Source: Streptomyces sp. YS415
Lineage (GTDB): Bacteria; Actinomycetota; Actinomycetes; Streptomycetales; Streptomycetaceae
Direction: 5' to 3'
Length of the DNA stretch: 64,000 nt
Assembly: GCF_023544665.1 (NCBI RefSeq)
Contig: NZ_JAMJFL010000025.1
Location: 1 to 64,000 of the forward strand
Shown here: piece by piece, positions 39,242 to 48,944 of the stretch
Layout: each line of letters starts with the position of its first letter
Position numbering within the stretch: the stretch's first letter is position 1
The notes under the pieces: generated by a model
What the model was told of the DNA's origin: nothing
What the model saw: only the letters and a program-made list of their open reading frames with translations
The model's database searches: none
Position numbers and translations under genes: made by a program

Positions 39242-40753
39242 TCAGCCGCCGGACAGCACCCTGACCAGGTCTTCCGCGGTGCGGCAGCGGTCCAGGAGCT
39301 CCTTGACGTGATTACGCGTTCCGCGAAGCGGTTCGAGGGTTGGGACCCGCTGCAGGGAGTCCCGGCCCGGCAGATCGAAGATCACCGAGTCCCAGGAGGC
39401 CGCGGCGACGTCGTCGGCGTACTGCTCCAGACAGCGACCCCGGAAGTAGGCGCGCGTGTCCTCCGGCGGCTTGGTGCGGGCCCTCTCGACGTCGGCCTCG
39501 TCCAGGAGCCGCTTCATCCGCCCGCGGGCGACGAGGCGGTTGTAGAGGCCCTTCTCGGGGCGTACGTCGGCGTACTGGAGGTCGACGAGGTGGAGCCGGG
39601 CGGCGTCCCAGTCGAGGGCGTCCCGGCGCCGGTAGCCCTCCATCAGCTCCCGCTTGGCGACCCAGTCCAGCTCGCCGGCCAGGCTCATGGGGTCGTTCTC
39701 CAGGCGGTTGAGGGTGTCCTCCCAGCGGGCAAGGACGTCCTTGGTCTGGTCGTCGGCGTCGGCCCCGAAGCGCTCCTCGACGTACTTGCGGGACAGCTCG
39801 TAGTACTCCATCTGGAGCTGCACCGCGGTGAGTGTGCGGCCGCTGCGGAGCGTGACCAGACGCTTCAGGGTGGCGTCGTGGGAGACCTGGTGGAGGGTGC
39901 GCACCGGCTGGTCCACGGCGAGGTCGACGGCGATGAAGCCGTCCTCGATCATGGACAGCACCAGCGCCGTCGTGCCCAGCTTGAGGTACGTGGAGATCTC
40001 GGAGAGGTTCGCGTCCCCGATGATCACGTGCAGCCGGCGGTACTTCTCGGCGTCGGCGTGCGGCTCGTCGCGGGTGTTGATGATCGGGCGCTTCAGCGTC
40101 GTCTCCAGGCCCACCTCGACCTCGAAGTAGTCCGCCCGCTGGCTGAGCTGGAAGCCGTGCTCGTGGCCGTCCTGGCCGATGCCGACGCGGCCCGCGCCGG
40201 CGAAGACCTGGCGGGAGACGAAGAAGGGCGTGAGGTGGCGCACGATGTCCGAGAAGGGGGTCTCCCGCTTCATCAGGTAGTTCTCGTGCGTGCCGTAGGA
40301 GGCGCCCTTGTTGTCGGTGTTGTTCTTGTAGAGGTGGATCGGCTGGGCGCCCGGCAGCTGTGCGGCGCGCTCCGCGGCCTCGGCCATGATCCGCTCGCCC
40401 GCCTTGTCCCAGAGCACGGCGTCCCGCGGATTGGTGACCTCGGGGGCGCTGTACTCGGGGTGGGCGTGGTCGACGTAGAGCCGCGCGCCGTTGGTGAGGA
40501 TGACATTGGCCAGGCCGATGTCCTCGTCCGTGAGCTGGGTGGAGTCGGCGGCCTCGCGGGCGAGGTCGAAGCCTCGCGCGTCGCGCAGCGGATTCTCCTC
40601 CTCGAAGTCCCAGCGGGCCCGGCGGGCCCGGTGCATCGCCGCCGCGTAGGCGTTGACGATCTGGGATGAGGTGAGCATGGCATTGGCGTTGGGGTGACCG
40701 GGGACGGAGATCCCGTACTCCGTCTCGATGCCCATTACTCGCCGTACGGTCAT
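39242..40753 (-). CDS. dop: Pup deamidase/depupylase Dop
   Basis: A 503-residue PafA homologue. MGIETEYG carries the metal-binding Glu, and Asp95 in RLYVDHAHPEYSAPE is the nucleophile/base. An insertion (about residues 41-79, Arg/Glu-rich) is the Dop loop absent from PafA. It converts Pup-Gln to Pup-Glu and removes Pup from substrates. The ATG at 40753 has AGGAGGG 6 nt upstream. It lies between arc and pup on the same strand, 189 bp before pup. Confidence 0.97.
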   Translation of the reverse strand: MTVRRVMGIETEYGISVPGHPNANAMLTSSQIVNAYAAAMHRARRARWDFEEENPLRDARGFDLAREAADSTQLTDEDIGLANVILTNGARLYVDHAHPEYSAPEVTNPRDAVLWDKAGERIMAEAAERAAQLPGAQPIHLYKNNTDNKGASYGTHENYLMKRETPFSDIVRHLTPFFVSRQVFAGAGRVGIGQDGHEHGFQLSQRADYFEVEVGLETTLKRPIINTRDEPHADAEKYRRLHVIIGDANLSEISTYLKLGTTALVLSMIEDGFIAVDLAVDQPVRTLHQVSHDATLKRLVTLRSGRTLTAVQLQMEYYELSRKYVEERFGADADDQTKDVLARWEDTLNRLENDPMSLAGELDWVAKRELMEGYRRRDALDWDAARLHLVDLQYADVRPEKGLYNRLVARGRMKRLLDEADVERARTKPPEDTRAYFRGRCLEQYADDVAAASWDSVIFDLPGRDSLQRVPTLEPLRGTRNHVKELLDRCRTAEDLVRVLSGG

Positions 40754-40942
40754 GCGGCCCTCCTTGCCCGGCGGCGCCCTCGGTCGGGGGCGCTGCTCAA
40801 GTACCGCTGGTGCTCCGGTGCGTGTGCGGTGCCCGTCCCCGCACTGCGCGACTCGGCGGTACGGAAGAGCCTAGAACGCCTTTGCGCTGGTGGGGAGATC
40901 ATTTGCGTCATTGCTTGCTCCGGTCGTGGCCCCAAAAACAGT

Positions 40943-40977
40943 CGGCTGCGGGTACCCGCTGAGGGCACCCGCAGCCG
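40943..40977 (-). terminator. Hairpin after arc
   Basis: CGGCTGCGGGT and ACCCGCAGCCG pair over 11 bp around a 13-nt loop, 9 bp past the arc stop and upstream of dop, suggesting separate or attenuated transcription of dop. Confidence 0.65.
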
Positions 40978-40986
40978 CCCTGTCTT

Positions 40987-42753
40987 TTACAGGTACTGAC
41001 CGGTGTTCGCCACCGTGTCGATGGAGCGACCGGTGTCCGCGCCCTGCTTTCCGGTGATCAGGGTGCGGATGTACACGATCCGCTCGCCCTTCTTGCCGGA
41101 GATGCGGGCCCAGTCGTCCGGGTTGGTGGTGTTGGGCAGGTCCTCGTTCTCCTTGAACTCGTCCACGCAGGCCTGGAGGAGGTGGGAGACGCGCAGGCCC
41201 TTCTGGTTGTGCTCCAGGAAGTCCTTGATCGCCATTTTTTTGGCGCGCCCGACGATGTTCTCGATCATGGCGCCGGAGTTGAAGTCCTTGAAATAGAGGA
41301 CTTCCTTGTCTCCGTTGGCGTAGGTGACTTCCAGGAAGCGGTTTTCCTCGGATTCGGCGTACATCTGTTCCACGGCGGTCTGGATCATGCCCTGGACCGT
41401 GGCACCCCGGTCGCCTGCGTGCTCTCCGACGTCGTCGGGGTGCAGCGGGAGGCGCTCGGTGAGGTACTTCTGGAAGATGTCCTTGGCCGCTTCGGCGTCC
41501 GGACGCTCGATCTTGATCTTCACATCGAGTCGGCCGGGGCGCAGGATGGCGGGGTCGATCATGTCCTCGCGGTTGGAGGCACCGATGACGACCACGTTCT
41601 GGAGGCCTTCCACACCGTCGATCTCGGCGAGGAGCTGCGGGACGATGGTGTTCTCCACGTCCGAGCTGACACCGGAGCCGCGGGTGCGGAAGAGGGATTC
41701 CATCTCGTCGAAGAAGACGATGACGGGGGTGCCCTCGCTGGCCTTCTCACGGGCACGCTGGAAGACCAGGCGGATCTGCCGCTCGGTCTCGCCGACGTAC
41801 TTGTTGAGGAGTTCGGGGCCCTTGATGTTGAGGAAGAAGCTCTTGCCGGTGGCCTGGCCGGTCACCTCGGCGACCTTCTTGGCCAGCGAGTTGGCGACCG
41901 CCTTGGCGATGAGCGTCTTGCCGCATCCGGGGGGCCCGTAGAGCAGAACGCCCTTGGGCGGGCGCAGTTCGTGCTCCTTGAACAGGTCCGGGTAGAGGTA
42001 CGGGAGCTCGACCGCGTCGCGGATCATCTCGATCTGGTTGCCCAGACCGCCGATCTGCTCGTAGCCGATGTCCGGGACCTCTTCGAGGACGAGTTCCTCG
42101 ACCTCGCTCTTGGGCACGACCTCGTAGACGTAGCCGGAGCGGGGTTCGAGCAGCAGGGCGTCGCCGGGACGGATGGTGACGTCCAGCAGCGGCTCCGCGA
42201 GCCGCACCACCCGCTCCTCGTCGGTGTGCCCCAGCACCAGGGCGCGCTCGCCGTCCTCCAGGATCTCCTTGAGGGTGACGATGTCCCCGACGCGCTCGTA
42301 CTCCATGGCCTCGACCACGTTGAGCGCTTCGTTCAGCATGACTTCCTGGCCGCGGCGCAGGTCGTCGAGTTCGACGCTTGGGCTGACGTTCACCCGGAGT
42401 TTGCGTCCTCCGGTGAAGATGTCGGCGGTGCCGTCCTCGTTCGCCGTGAGGAAGACACCGAAGCCGGCCGGCGGCTGTGCGAGCCGGTCGACTTCCTCCT
42501 TGAGGGCCACGATCTGGTCGCGGGCCTCACGGAGTGTGTTGGCGAGTCGCTCGTTCTGGGCGGACACGCCGGCCAGGTTGGTCTGCAGCTCGACGATCCG
42601 CTCTTCGAGAATCCTCGTGTGTCGCGGAGAGTCGGCGAGCTTACGTCGCAGGACGGCGATCTCCTGCTCAAGGTAGGCGATCTGCCCGGCAGGGTCTTCG
42701 GACCCTCGTCCCGGGCGGATGCCGCGGTTCATGTCGTCGTCGTGGGCTGCCAC
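40987..42753 (-). CDS. arc: Proteasome-associated AAA+ ATPase ARC/Mpa
   Basis: A 588-residue ATPase ring that recognises Pup and feeds substrates to the 20S core. Layout: N-terminal coiled coil (about 22-92) that binds Pup, tandem OB folds (about 95-225), and an AAA+ domain with Walker A GPPGCGKT at 273-280 and Walker B VIVFFDEMES. The C-terminus GQYL is the motif that docks into PrcA pockets. The GTG at 42753 (MAAHDDDMNR) is chosen, with AGGAGG 8 nt upstream; a nearer-upstream in-frame start is possible. Confidence 0.97.
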   Translation of the reverse strand: MAAHDDDMNRGIRPGRGSEDPAGQIAYLEQEIAVLRRKLADSPRHTRILEERIVELQTNLAGVSAQNERLANTLREARDQIVALKEEVDRLAQPPAGFGVFLTANEDGTADIFTGGRKLRVNVSPSVELDDLRRGQEVMLNEALNVVEAMEYERVGDIVTLKEILEDGERALVLGHTDEERVVRLAEPLLDVTIRPGDALLLEPRSGYVYEVVPKSEVEELVLEEVPDIGYEQIGGLGNQIEMIRDAVELPYLYPDLFKEHELRPPKGVLLYGPPGCGKTLIAKAVANSLAKKVAEVTGQATGKSFFLNIKGPELLNKYVGETERQIRLVFQRAREKASEGTPVIVFFDEMESLFRTRGSGVSSDVENTIVPQLLAEIDGVEGLQNVVVIGASNREDMIDPAILRPGRLDVKIKIERPDAEAAKDIFQKYLTERLPLHPDDVGEHAGDRGATVQGMIQTAVEQMYAESEENRFLEVTYANGDKEVLYFKDFNSGAMIENIVGRAKKMAIKDFLEHNQKGLRVSHLLQACVDEFKENEDLPNTTNPDDWARISGKKGERIVYIRTLITGKQGADTGRSIDTVANTGQYL

Positions 42754-43198
42754 GGTCCTCACCTCCTCCAAGGGGAGCTGGACGCTTCCAGACCCTACCT
42801 GGGTGGGTGTCGATTGAAACCCCTAGATCACAAAGACTGTCAAGGTGTGTCGTCGGCCACACCCTGAGCTGTTCTCACGCCGTGTGGATACCCACTCAAC
42901 GTCTTCCGGAAGCAGCCTGTTCCGGGCCGGAGTGGTCAAACACCGTCAAGTTTGGCTGGAGTTGCGGGCTGCAGGCGGGGTACGAGGCGTCGCGGGGCCG
43001 GTCGGGGCCGCATATGCCGGGGCCGGATCCGGCAGCCCGGAGCCGTGACCCTGGGTGCCCGTCCGGGCGGTCTGGGTCACCCTCGGGCCGAAGTCGCGGG
43101 ACGGTGGGGCGGAGGTAGGGTCGAAGTCGGTCAACGGCCGCCGGTGCGGGCCCGTCCCGCAGGGGGCCGGTCGGACGGCGTGGGAAACGGCAGGAGAG
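42754..43198. other. Divergent promoter region between arc and the ferredoxin gene
   Basis: About 445 bp. A TTGACA hexamer (minus strand, complement of 42837-42842) and TAGGGT further on are candidate arc promoter elements, not ideally spaced. A small hairpin GGTGTG-N8-CACACC lies at 42844-42863. No gene is supported here; the frame open upstream of the ferredoxin has no coding signature. Confidence 0.4.
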
Positions 43199-43501
43199 AT
43201 GGACGTGGAGCAGGAGGCCGAAGTCGGCGAGGCGCTGGAGGTCTGGATCGATCAGGACCTCTGTACCGGCGACGGCATCTGTGCCCAGTACGCGCCCGAG
43301 GTGTTCGAACTGGACATCGACGGGCTCGCCTATGTGAAGAGCGCGGACGACGAGCTCCTCCAGGACAAGGGCGCCACGACCCGGGTGCCGCTGCCGCTGC
43401 TCACGGATGTCGTGGACTCGGCCAAGGAGTGCCCCGGTGAGTGCATCCATGTGCGCCGGGTCGCGGACCGGGTCGAGGTGTACGGGCCCGACGCGGCGTG
43501 A
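43199..43501 (+). CDS. Small [3Fe-4S]-type ferredoxin
   Basis: A 100-residue (or 98-residue) ferredoxin. Cysteine text CTGDGIC and ECPGEC gives the C-x5-C ... C-x3-C arrangement of Streptomyces P450-partner ferredoxins with a 3Fe-4S cluster. An acidic N-terminus precedes VWIDQDLCTGDG. The ATG at 43199 is very close to AGGAG; the in-frame GTG at 43205 has better spacing and may be the true start. It is divergent from arc. The redox partner is unknown; no P450 is adjacent. Confidence 0.9.
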   Translation: MDVEQEAEVGEALEVWIDQDLCTGDGICAQYAPEVFELDIDGLAYVKSADDELLQDKGATTRVPLPLLTDVVDSAKECPGECIHVRRVADRVEVYGPDAA

Positions 43502-43522
43502 CGCGCCGGGCGCGGAGGGTCG

Positions 43523-44101
43523 TCAGACGCTCTGTGCTCCGGCGGGGGTGGAGCGGACGAACGCGCCGTTGTCCCACTTCCATTTCGCGCGGTCGGTGAC
43601 GTCGGGGCAGCAACTGGGCACGTCGGCCGCCGAGTAGCCGAGCAGGGTGGCGACGACGGCCCCCTCGCGTACGGCGAACTCGCTGACGGTCTGGCGGTCC
43701 TTCGGGTCGACGAGGGTCGCCACCACACGGGGCTGCTTGTCGTCGGTCCCGCGCGTGAGGACGTAGACGCCGTCCGGCGGGGTGCCCATGGGGGCGTCGC
43801 AGTGCACGACGACCACGGTCTCGGGGCGGCCGTCGCCGTCGAGGTCCCCCGATGCCTTCTTGACCACGATCGCCTTCACCGGGCCGCATTCGAGCGGGAA
43901 GTCGACGCCTTCGGGGTCGGGTGCCGCGACCGCGGCGGGTGCGGTCCTGGACTGCGGGCCCGACGCCTGGACGGCGTTGGCCGCGTCCGGTTGCAGGACC
44001 GAGGAGAGCGCGACGACGCCGGCCAGGGCGGTGGCGGTCGCGAGCCAGTGGATCGGACGGGTGTGCGTGTGTGCCAGTTCCGGGACGGCGGAGTGCTGCA
44101 C
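43523..44101 (-). CDS. Secreted protein of unknown function
   Basis: A 192-residue protein with an N-terminal hydrophobic segment (WLATATALAGVVALSSVL, about 18-35) followed by ANA, a probable signal-peptidase site. The mature part contains DLDGDGRPETVVVVHCD, a calcium-binding or FG-GAP-like loop, and three Cys. The GTG at 44101 has GGGAG 9 nt upstream. It converges on the ferredoxin gene 21 bp away. No function is proposed. Confidence 0.82.
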   Translation of the reverse strand: MQHSAVPELAHTHTRPIHWLATATALAGVVALSSVLQPDAANAVQASGPQSRTAPAAVAAPDPEGVDFPLECGPVKAIVVKKASGDLDGDGRPETVVVVHCDAPMGTPPDGVYVLTRGTDDKQPRVVATLVDPKDRQTVSEFAVREGAVVATLLGYSAADVPSCCPDVTDRAKWKWDNGAFVRSTPAGAQSV

Positions 44102-44253
44102 TAGGAGTGTCTCCCGTGAGGGCTGTGCCGGTGGGGGGTGCCAGGCATGGTGCCACACGTCACACCGCGGGGGAATGGCGGGGGTGTTCCGTTCCGGTGA
44201 CGAAGCGGGGCCACGGGTTGCGGGCCGTCGCGTTGTACGCGGCAGGGGCCGCC

Positions 44254-45156
44254 TCAGCGGCCGGAGCCGCCGTCGGCGTTGGGTCCCGCGTAGTCCTCGC
44301 CGTAGGCGCCCTTGGCGGGACGGCGGCGGCGCATGGGCGGCTCGACACCGTCGGCGAGGCGGCGGGCGGTGAGGAGGAAGCCGGTGTGGCCGATCATCCG
44401 GTGGTCCGGGCGGACGGCCAGGCCCTCGATGTGCCAGTTGCGGATCATCGACTCCCAGGCGGTCGGCTCGTTGAAGCAGCCGATCTCGCGGATGGACTCG
44501 ACGGTCCGGGCGAGCTGGGTGGTGGTGGCCACGTAGCAGCACAGGATGCCGCCGGGGACGAGCGCCTTTTTGACGACGTCCAGGCACTCCCAGGGGGCGA
44601 GCATGTCGAGGATGACACGGTCGACGTCGGTGTCGGACAGGTTGTCCTGGAGGTCGCCGACGGTGAGCCGCCAGGCGGGGTGGGGGCCGCCGAAGTAGCG
44701 CTCCACGTTCTGCTGGGCGATCTCCGCGAAGTCCTCGCGGCGCTCGTAGGAGTGCAGCATGCCCTGGTCGCCGATGGCGCGCAGCAGGAAGCTGCTGAGC
44801 GAGCCGGAGCCGACGCCGGCCTCGACGACGCGGGCGCCGGGGAAGATGTCGGCGAAGGCGAGGATCTGCCCCGCGTCCTTCGGGTAGACGACGGCTGCCC
44901 CGCGGGGCATGGACAGGACGTAGTCGGGGAGCAGGGGGCGCAGCGCGAGGTAGGCGACGTTCCCGGTGGTGCGGACAACGCTGCCCTCGGGAGCGCCGAT
45001 CAGTTCGTCGTGCGGGAAGGAACCCTTGTGGGTGTGGAAATTCTTCCCGGCCTCGAGCGTGAACGTGTAGTGGCGGCCCTTGGGGTCGGTCAGCTGAACC
45101 TGGTCCCCGACCTTGAAGGGCCCGCGCCTGCGGGCGGCACCGGTCGGTTCGGACAT
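44254..45156 (-). CDS. trmI: tRNA (adenine-N1)-methyltransferase TrmI
   Basis: A 300-residue SAM-dependent enzyme making m1A58 in the tRNA T-loop. A small N-terminal beta domain is followed by the Rossmann domain with VVEAGVGSGSLSSFLLRAIG as the SAM loop (about 109-128) and LDMLAPWE as catalytic motif. The ATG at 45156 lacks a ribosome binding site and has TAGTCT 6 nt upstream, a leaderless arrangement. In mycobacteria the homologue also lies near the Pup-proteasome genes. The M50 protease gene follows the same strand upstream. Confidence 0.95.
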   Translation of the reverse strand: MSEPTGAARRRGPFKVGDQVQLTDPKGRHYTFTLEAGKNFHTHKGSFPHDELIGAPEGSVVRTTGNVAYLALRPLLPDYVLSMPRGAAVVYPKDAGQILAFADIFPGARVVEAGVGSGSLSSFLLRAIGDQGMLHSYERREDFAEIAQQNVERYFGGPHPAWRLTVGDLQDNLSDTDVDRVILDMLAPWECLDVVKKALVPGGILCCYVATTTQLARTVESIREIGCFNEPTAWESMIRNWHIEGLAVRPDHRMIGHTGFLLTARRLADGVEPPMRRRRPAKGAYGEDYAGPNADGGSGR

Positions 45157-45194
45157 GTGAACAGACTACCGGGGTTTACCGGGCCCGCCGACCA

Positions 45195-46622
45195 TCAGGA
45201 GGGCCGGGCCATCGCCTTCACGAAGGCCCGCTCCACGTCCGCCGCCGACAGCACGCCGTAGATCTCGCCCGTCTCCTCGACCACCAGATACTCGGTGGCC
45301 GGAGCCGCCCGGAGGGCCTCGAGCAGCTCCTCCCCCGCCAGCTCCGCGGAGACCCGCATGCCCTCGGTGAGGTCCTGGGCGAGGCCGCTGACGGCGACCC
45401 AGGGGCGGCGGTGTTCGGGGACGCCGACGATGGCGGTCTCGCGGACGAGGGAGAGCGGGGTGCCGTCGGCGTCGACCACGACGAGGGCGCGGGCGCCGGC
45501 GGCGTTCGCGCGGCGCAGGGCCTCCGAGAGGGGGGTGTCCCCCTCCACGGGGACCGCGCGGCGGGTCAGCGAGCGGGCGCGGAGCTCGGGCAGGTGCTCG
45601 CGCAGCCGCGCCATGCGGAGGCTGTTCCCGGCGCCGGTCCAGATGATCGCGGCGAGGATCGCGGCCAGCAGGGCGTCCATGACGGTGTCCATGCCGACGT
45701 TGTCCTCGGCGTTGGAACCGAGCGCTCCGGACTGGGTGAGCAGCGGGAGCCCGATCAGTACGGAGACGGCGAGCGCGCGGCCGACCCAGGCGGCGGCGAC
45801 GGTGCCGCTCATCGGCTTGCCGGTGATCTTCCAGACGACGGCGCGGAGCATCCGGCCGCCGTCGAGGGGGAGGCCGGGCAGGAGGTTGAAGGCGGCCACG
45901 ATGAGGTTGGAGATCATCAGGCCGGCCAGCAGGACACCGGGCACGGTGCCGGGCTCGACGGCCTGCATGGCGCCGTAGAAGACGCCCGCGAGGACCAGGG
46001 AGAGCAGGGGGCCGACGAAGGCCAGGACGAACTCGCGGCCGGGGGTGTCGGACTCCTTCTCGATCTCGGAGACGCCGCCGAAGAACTGGAGCTGGATGCG
46101 GCGGACCGGGAGTTTGAAGCGGAGGGCGGCGACGGTGTGCGCGAGTTCGTGCACGAGCACGGAGGCGTAGAAGGCGACCGCGAAGAAGAGGGAGACGAGG
46201 TAGCGGGCGGCGCCGAGTTCGGGCAGCACGCGGTCGAGCTGGCCGCCGAAGACCCAGGTGATCAGGGCGGCGACGAGGAACCAGCTGGGCGCGACGTACA
46301 CCGGCACGCCGAAGGGGCGGCCCATCAGGAGGCCGCCGCGGGGCGCGGGGGGCTTGGGCGGCTTGGGGGGCTTGGCGGCGCCGGAGCGGGCGAGGGGGCG
46401 GTCGCCCGCGGCGGGGGGCTGCTCGCCGGGGGGCGGGGTGTCGGCGGGGGTTCGCGGGTGCGGGTCCTCGTCCTTGTGCGGTGTCGCCGCCTCGGGGGCC
46501 GGGGACGGGTCCGAGGGCTCCTGGGATGCCGGGTTCGCGGACGGGGCCGTCGGTGTTGCGTGGTGGCTGGCCGGCTCCTCGGTGCCGGACCGCGGCTGCC
46601 CGCTCCCGCCGCTCTCGTCCAC
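45195..46622 (-). CDS. Site-2-type M50 membrane metalloprotease with CBS domains
   Basis: A 475-residue intramembrane protease. A long Pro-rich cytoplasmic leader (1-95) is followed by the zinc-binding HELAH at 158-162 inside a helix, NLLPGLPLDGG providing the third ligand, about six membrane segments, and two CBS domains (about 345-470) that may bind adenylates. Relatives cleave anti-sigma factors or membrane proteins. The GTG at 46622 has GAGGGG upstream. It is divergent from the RecB-like nuclease and 38 bp upstream of trmI on the same strand. Confidence 0.93.
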   Translation of the reverse strand: MDESGGSGQPRSGTEEPASHHATPTAPSANPASQEPSDPSPAPEAATPHKDEDPHPRTPADTPPPGEQPPAAGDRPLARSGAAKPPKPPKPPAPRGGLLMGRPFGVPVYVAPSWFLVAALITWVFGGQLDRVLPELGAARYLVSLFFAVAFYASVLVHELAHTVAALRFKLPVRRIQLQFFGGVSEIEKESDTPGREFVLAFVGPLLSLVLAGVFYGAMQAVEPGTVPGVLLAGLMISNLIVAAFNLLPGLPLDGGRMLRAVVWKITGKPMSGTVAAAWVGRALAVSVLIGLPLLTQSGALGSNAEDNVGMDTVMDALLAAILAAIIWTGAGNSLRMARLREHLPELRARSLTRRAVPVEGDTPLSEALRRANAAGARALVVVDADGTPLSLVRETAIVGVPEHRRPWVAVSGLAQDLTEGMRVSAELAGEELLEALRAAPATEYLVVEETGEIYGVLSAADVERAFVKAMARPS

Positions 46623-46779
46623 GGTGTCCCCTCGTTCGAAGCGTCTTCCGCGCCTGCCGGGCGGAAGGGTCTCGGGTCGATGGTATGCGTCCGTCGCGAT
46701 GCCATAGGCCCCGGCACCCCCTGTGTTCGCCCGGCGCCGCTTGGGTGACTGTCAGTGCCGGGCCGTAAGGTCTGTGGGC

Positions 46780-47865
<1,086 letters not shown>

Positions 47866-48202
47866 CGGGGGGCGGCCCGCGGCGCAGGCGCCGTGGAGAA
47901 CAGCGTCCCCGGGCGGGCACGACCGCACTTGTCAGGGAGCTGACGGGGGTCCGGGGGCCGTCCCACGGCGGGCACAGCGGGCTGCCGGTCATGGGGCCGA
48001 CGGGGGGCCGGAGGCCGTGGCGCAGCAGGCGCGGTTCGTTGCTGGGCGAGTGATCTGACGGGGATTCGGCCGGGGCGGACCGCGGCGCCGCCGTCGTGGA
48101 GAACAGCCTCCCCCGGGCGGCGCGGCCTCTGGCGGACAGGGCGGCCGAGTCGGTCGTGGGTGCGCAGGGCAGAATGGGGCCGGACTAGCGAAGGAGACTT
48201 AC

Positions 48203-48874
48203 GTGGCCATCCGCGTCCTACTGGTCGACGACCAGCCGCTGCTGCGTACCGGCTTCCGGATGATCCTGGAAGCGGAGCAGGATCTCGCGGTCGTGGGCGA
48301 GGCCGGAGACGGCCTCCAGGCACTCGACCAGGTGCGGGCCCTGCAGCCCGATGTGGTTCTGATGGACATCCGCATGCCGCGGATGGACGGGGTGGAGGCG
48401 ACCCGGCAGATCACCGGTCCCGGGCGGGACGGCCCGGCGAAGGTGCTGGTGCTGACCACCTTCGACCTCGACGAGTACGTGGTGGAGGCGCTGAAGGCGG
48501 GCGCCAGCGGCTTCCTGCTGAAGGACGCCCCCGCCAATGAGCTGGTGCAGGCCATCCGGGTGGTGGCCGCGGGCGAGGCGATGCTGGCACCGAGCATCAC
48601 GCGCCGGCTGCTCGACAAGTACGCCACGCATCTGCCGTCCGGTGAGGAGCCCGTCCCGGACACCCTGCACACCCTCACCGACCGCGAGGTGGAGGTGCTG
48701 AAGCTGGTGGCGCGCGGGCTGTCCAACGCCGAGATCGCCGCCGACCTGTTCGTCAGCGAGACCACGGTCAAGACGCATGTCGGGCACGTGCTCACCAAGC
48801 TGGGCCTGCGCGACCGGGTGCAGGCCGCCGTGTACGCGTACGAGAGCGGGCTGGTGCGCCCCGGCGCGCAGTAG
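48203..48874 (+). CDS. NarL/FixJ-type orphan response regulator
   Basis: A 223-residue regulator. The receiver domain has acidic DD at 9-10, phospho-acceptor Asp55 (MDIRMPRMDG) and Lys in FLLKDAP. A LuxR helix-turn-helix follows at about 155-210 (LTDREVEVLKLVARGLSNAEIAADLFVSE). The GTG start follows GAAGGAG by 7 nt. No sensor kinase is adjacent, so its partner lies elsewhere or it works unphosphorylated. Confidence 0.95.
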   Translation: MAIRVLLVDDQPLLRTGFRMILEAEQDLAVVGEAGDGLQALDQVRALQPDVVLMDIRMPRMDGVEATRQITGPGRDGPAKVLVLTTFDLDEYVVEALKAGASGFLLKDAPANELVQAIRVVAAGEAMLAPSITRRLLDKYATHLPSGEEPVPDTLHTLTDREVEVLKLVARGLSNAEIAADLFVSETTVKTHVGHVLTKLGLRDRVQAAVYAYESGLVRPGAQ

Positions 48875-48890
48875 GCGCAGCAGGAACGAC

Positions 48891-48932
48891 GCGAGGGCGC
48901 CCGCTTCCCCGGAAGGAAGCGGGCGCCCTCGC
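48891..48932. terminator. Strong bidirectional terminator
   Basis: Perfect 18-nt arms (48891-48908 and 48915-48932) with a 6-nt loop, between the convergent response-regulator and solute-binding-protein genes. Confidence 0.9.
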
Positions 48933-48944
48933 GCATGTGCGGGC

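Noticed and set aside
42968..43198. Longer N-terminal form of the ferredoxin starting upstream
   Set aside because: The upstream codons have no conserved content, and AGGAG lies directly before the 43199/43205 starts.
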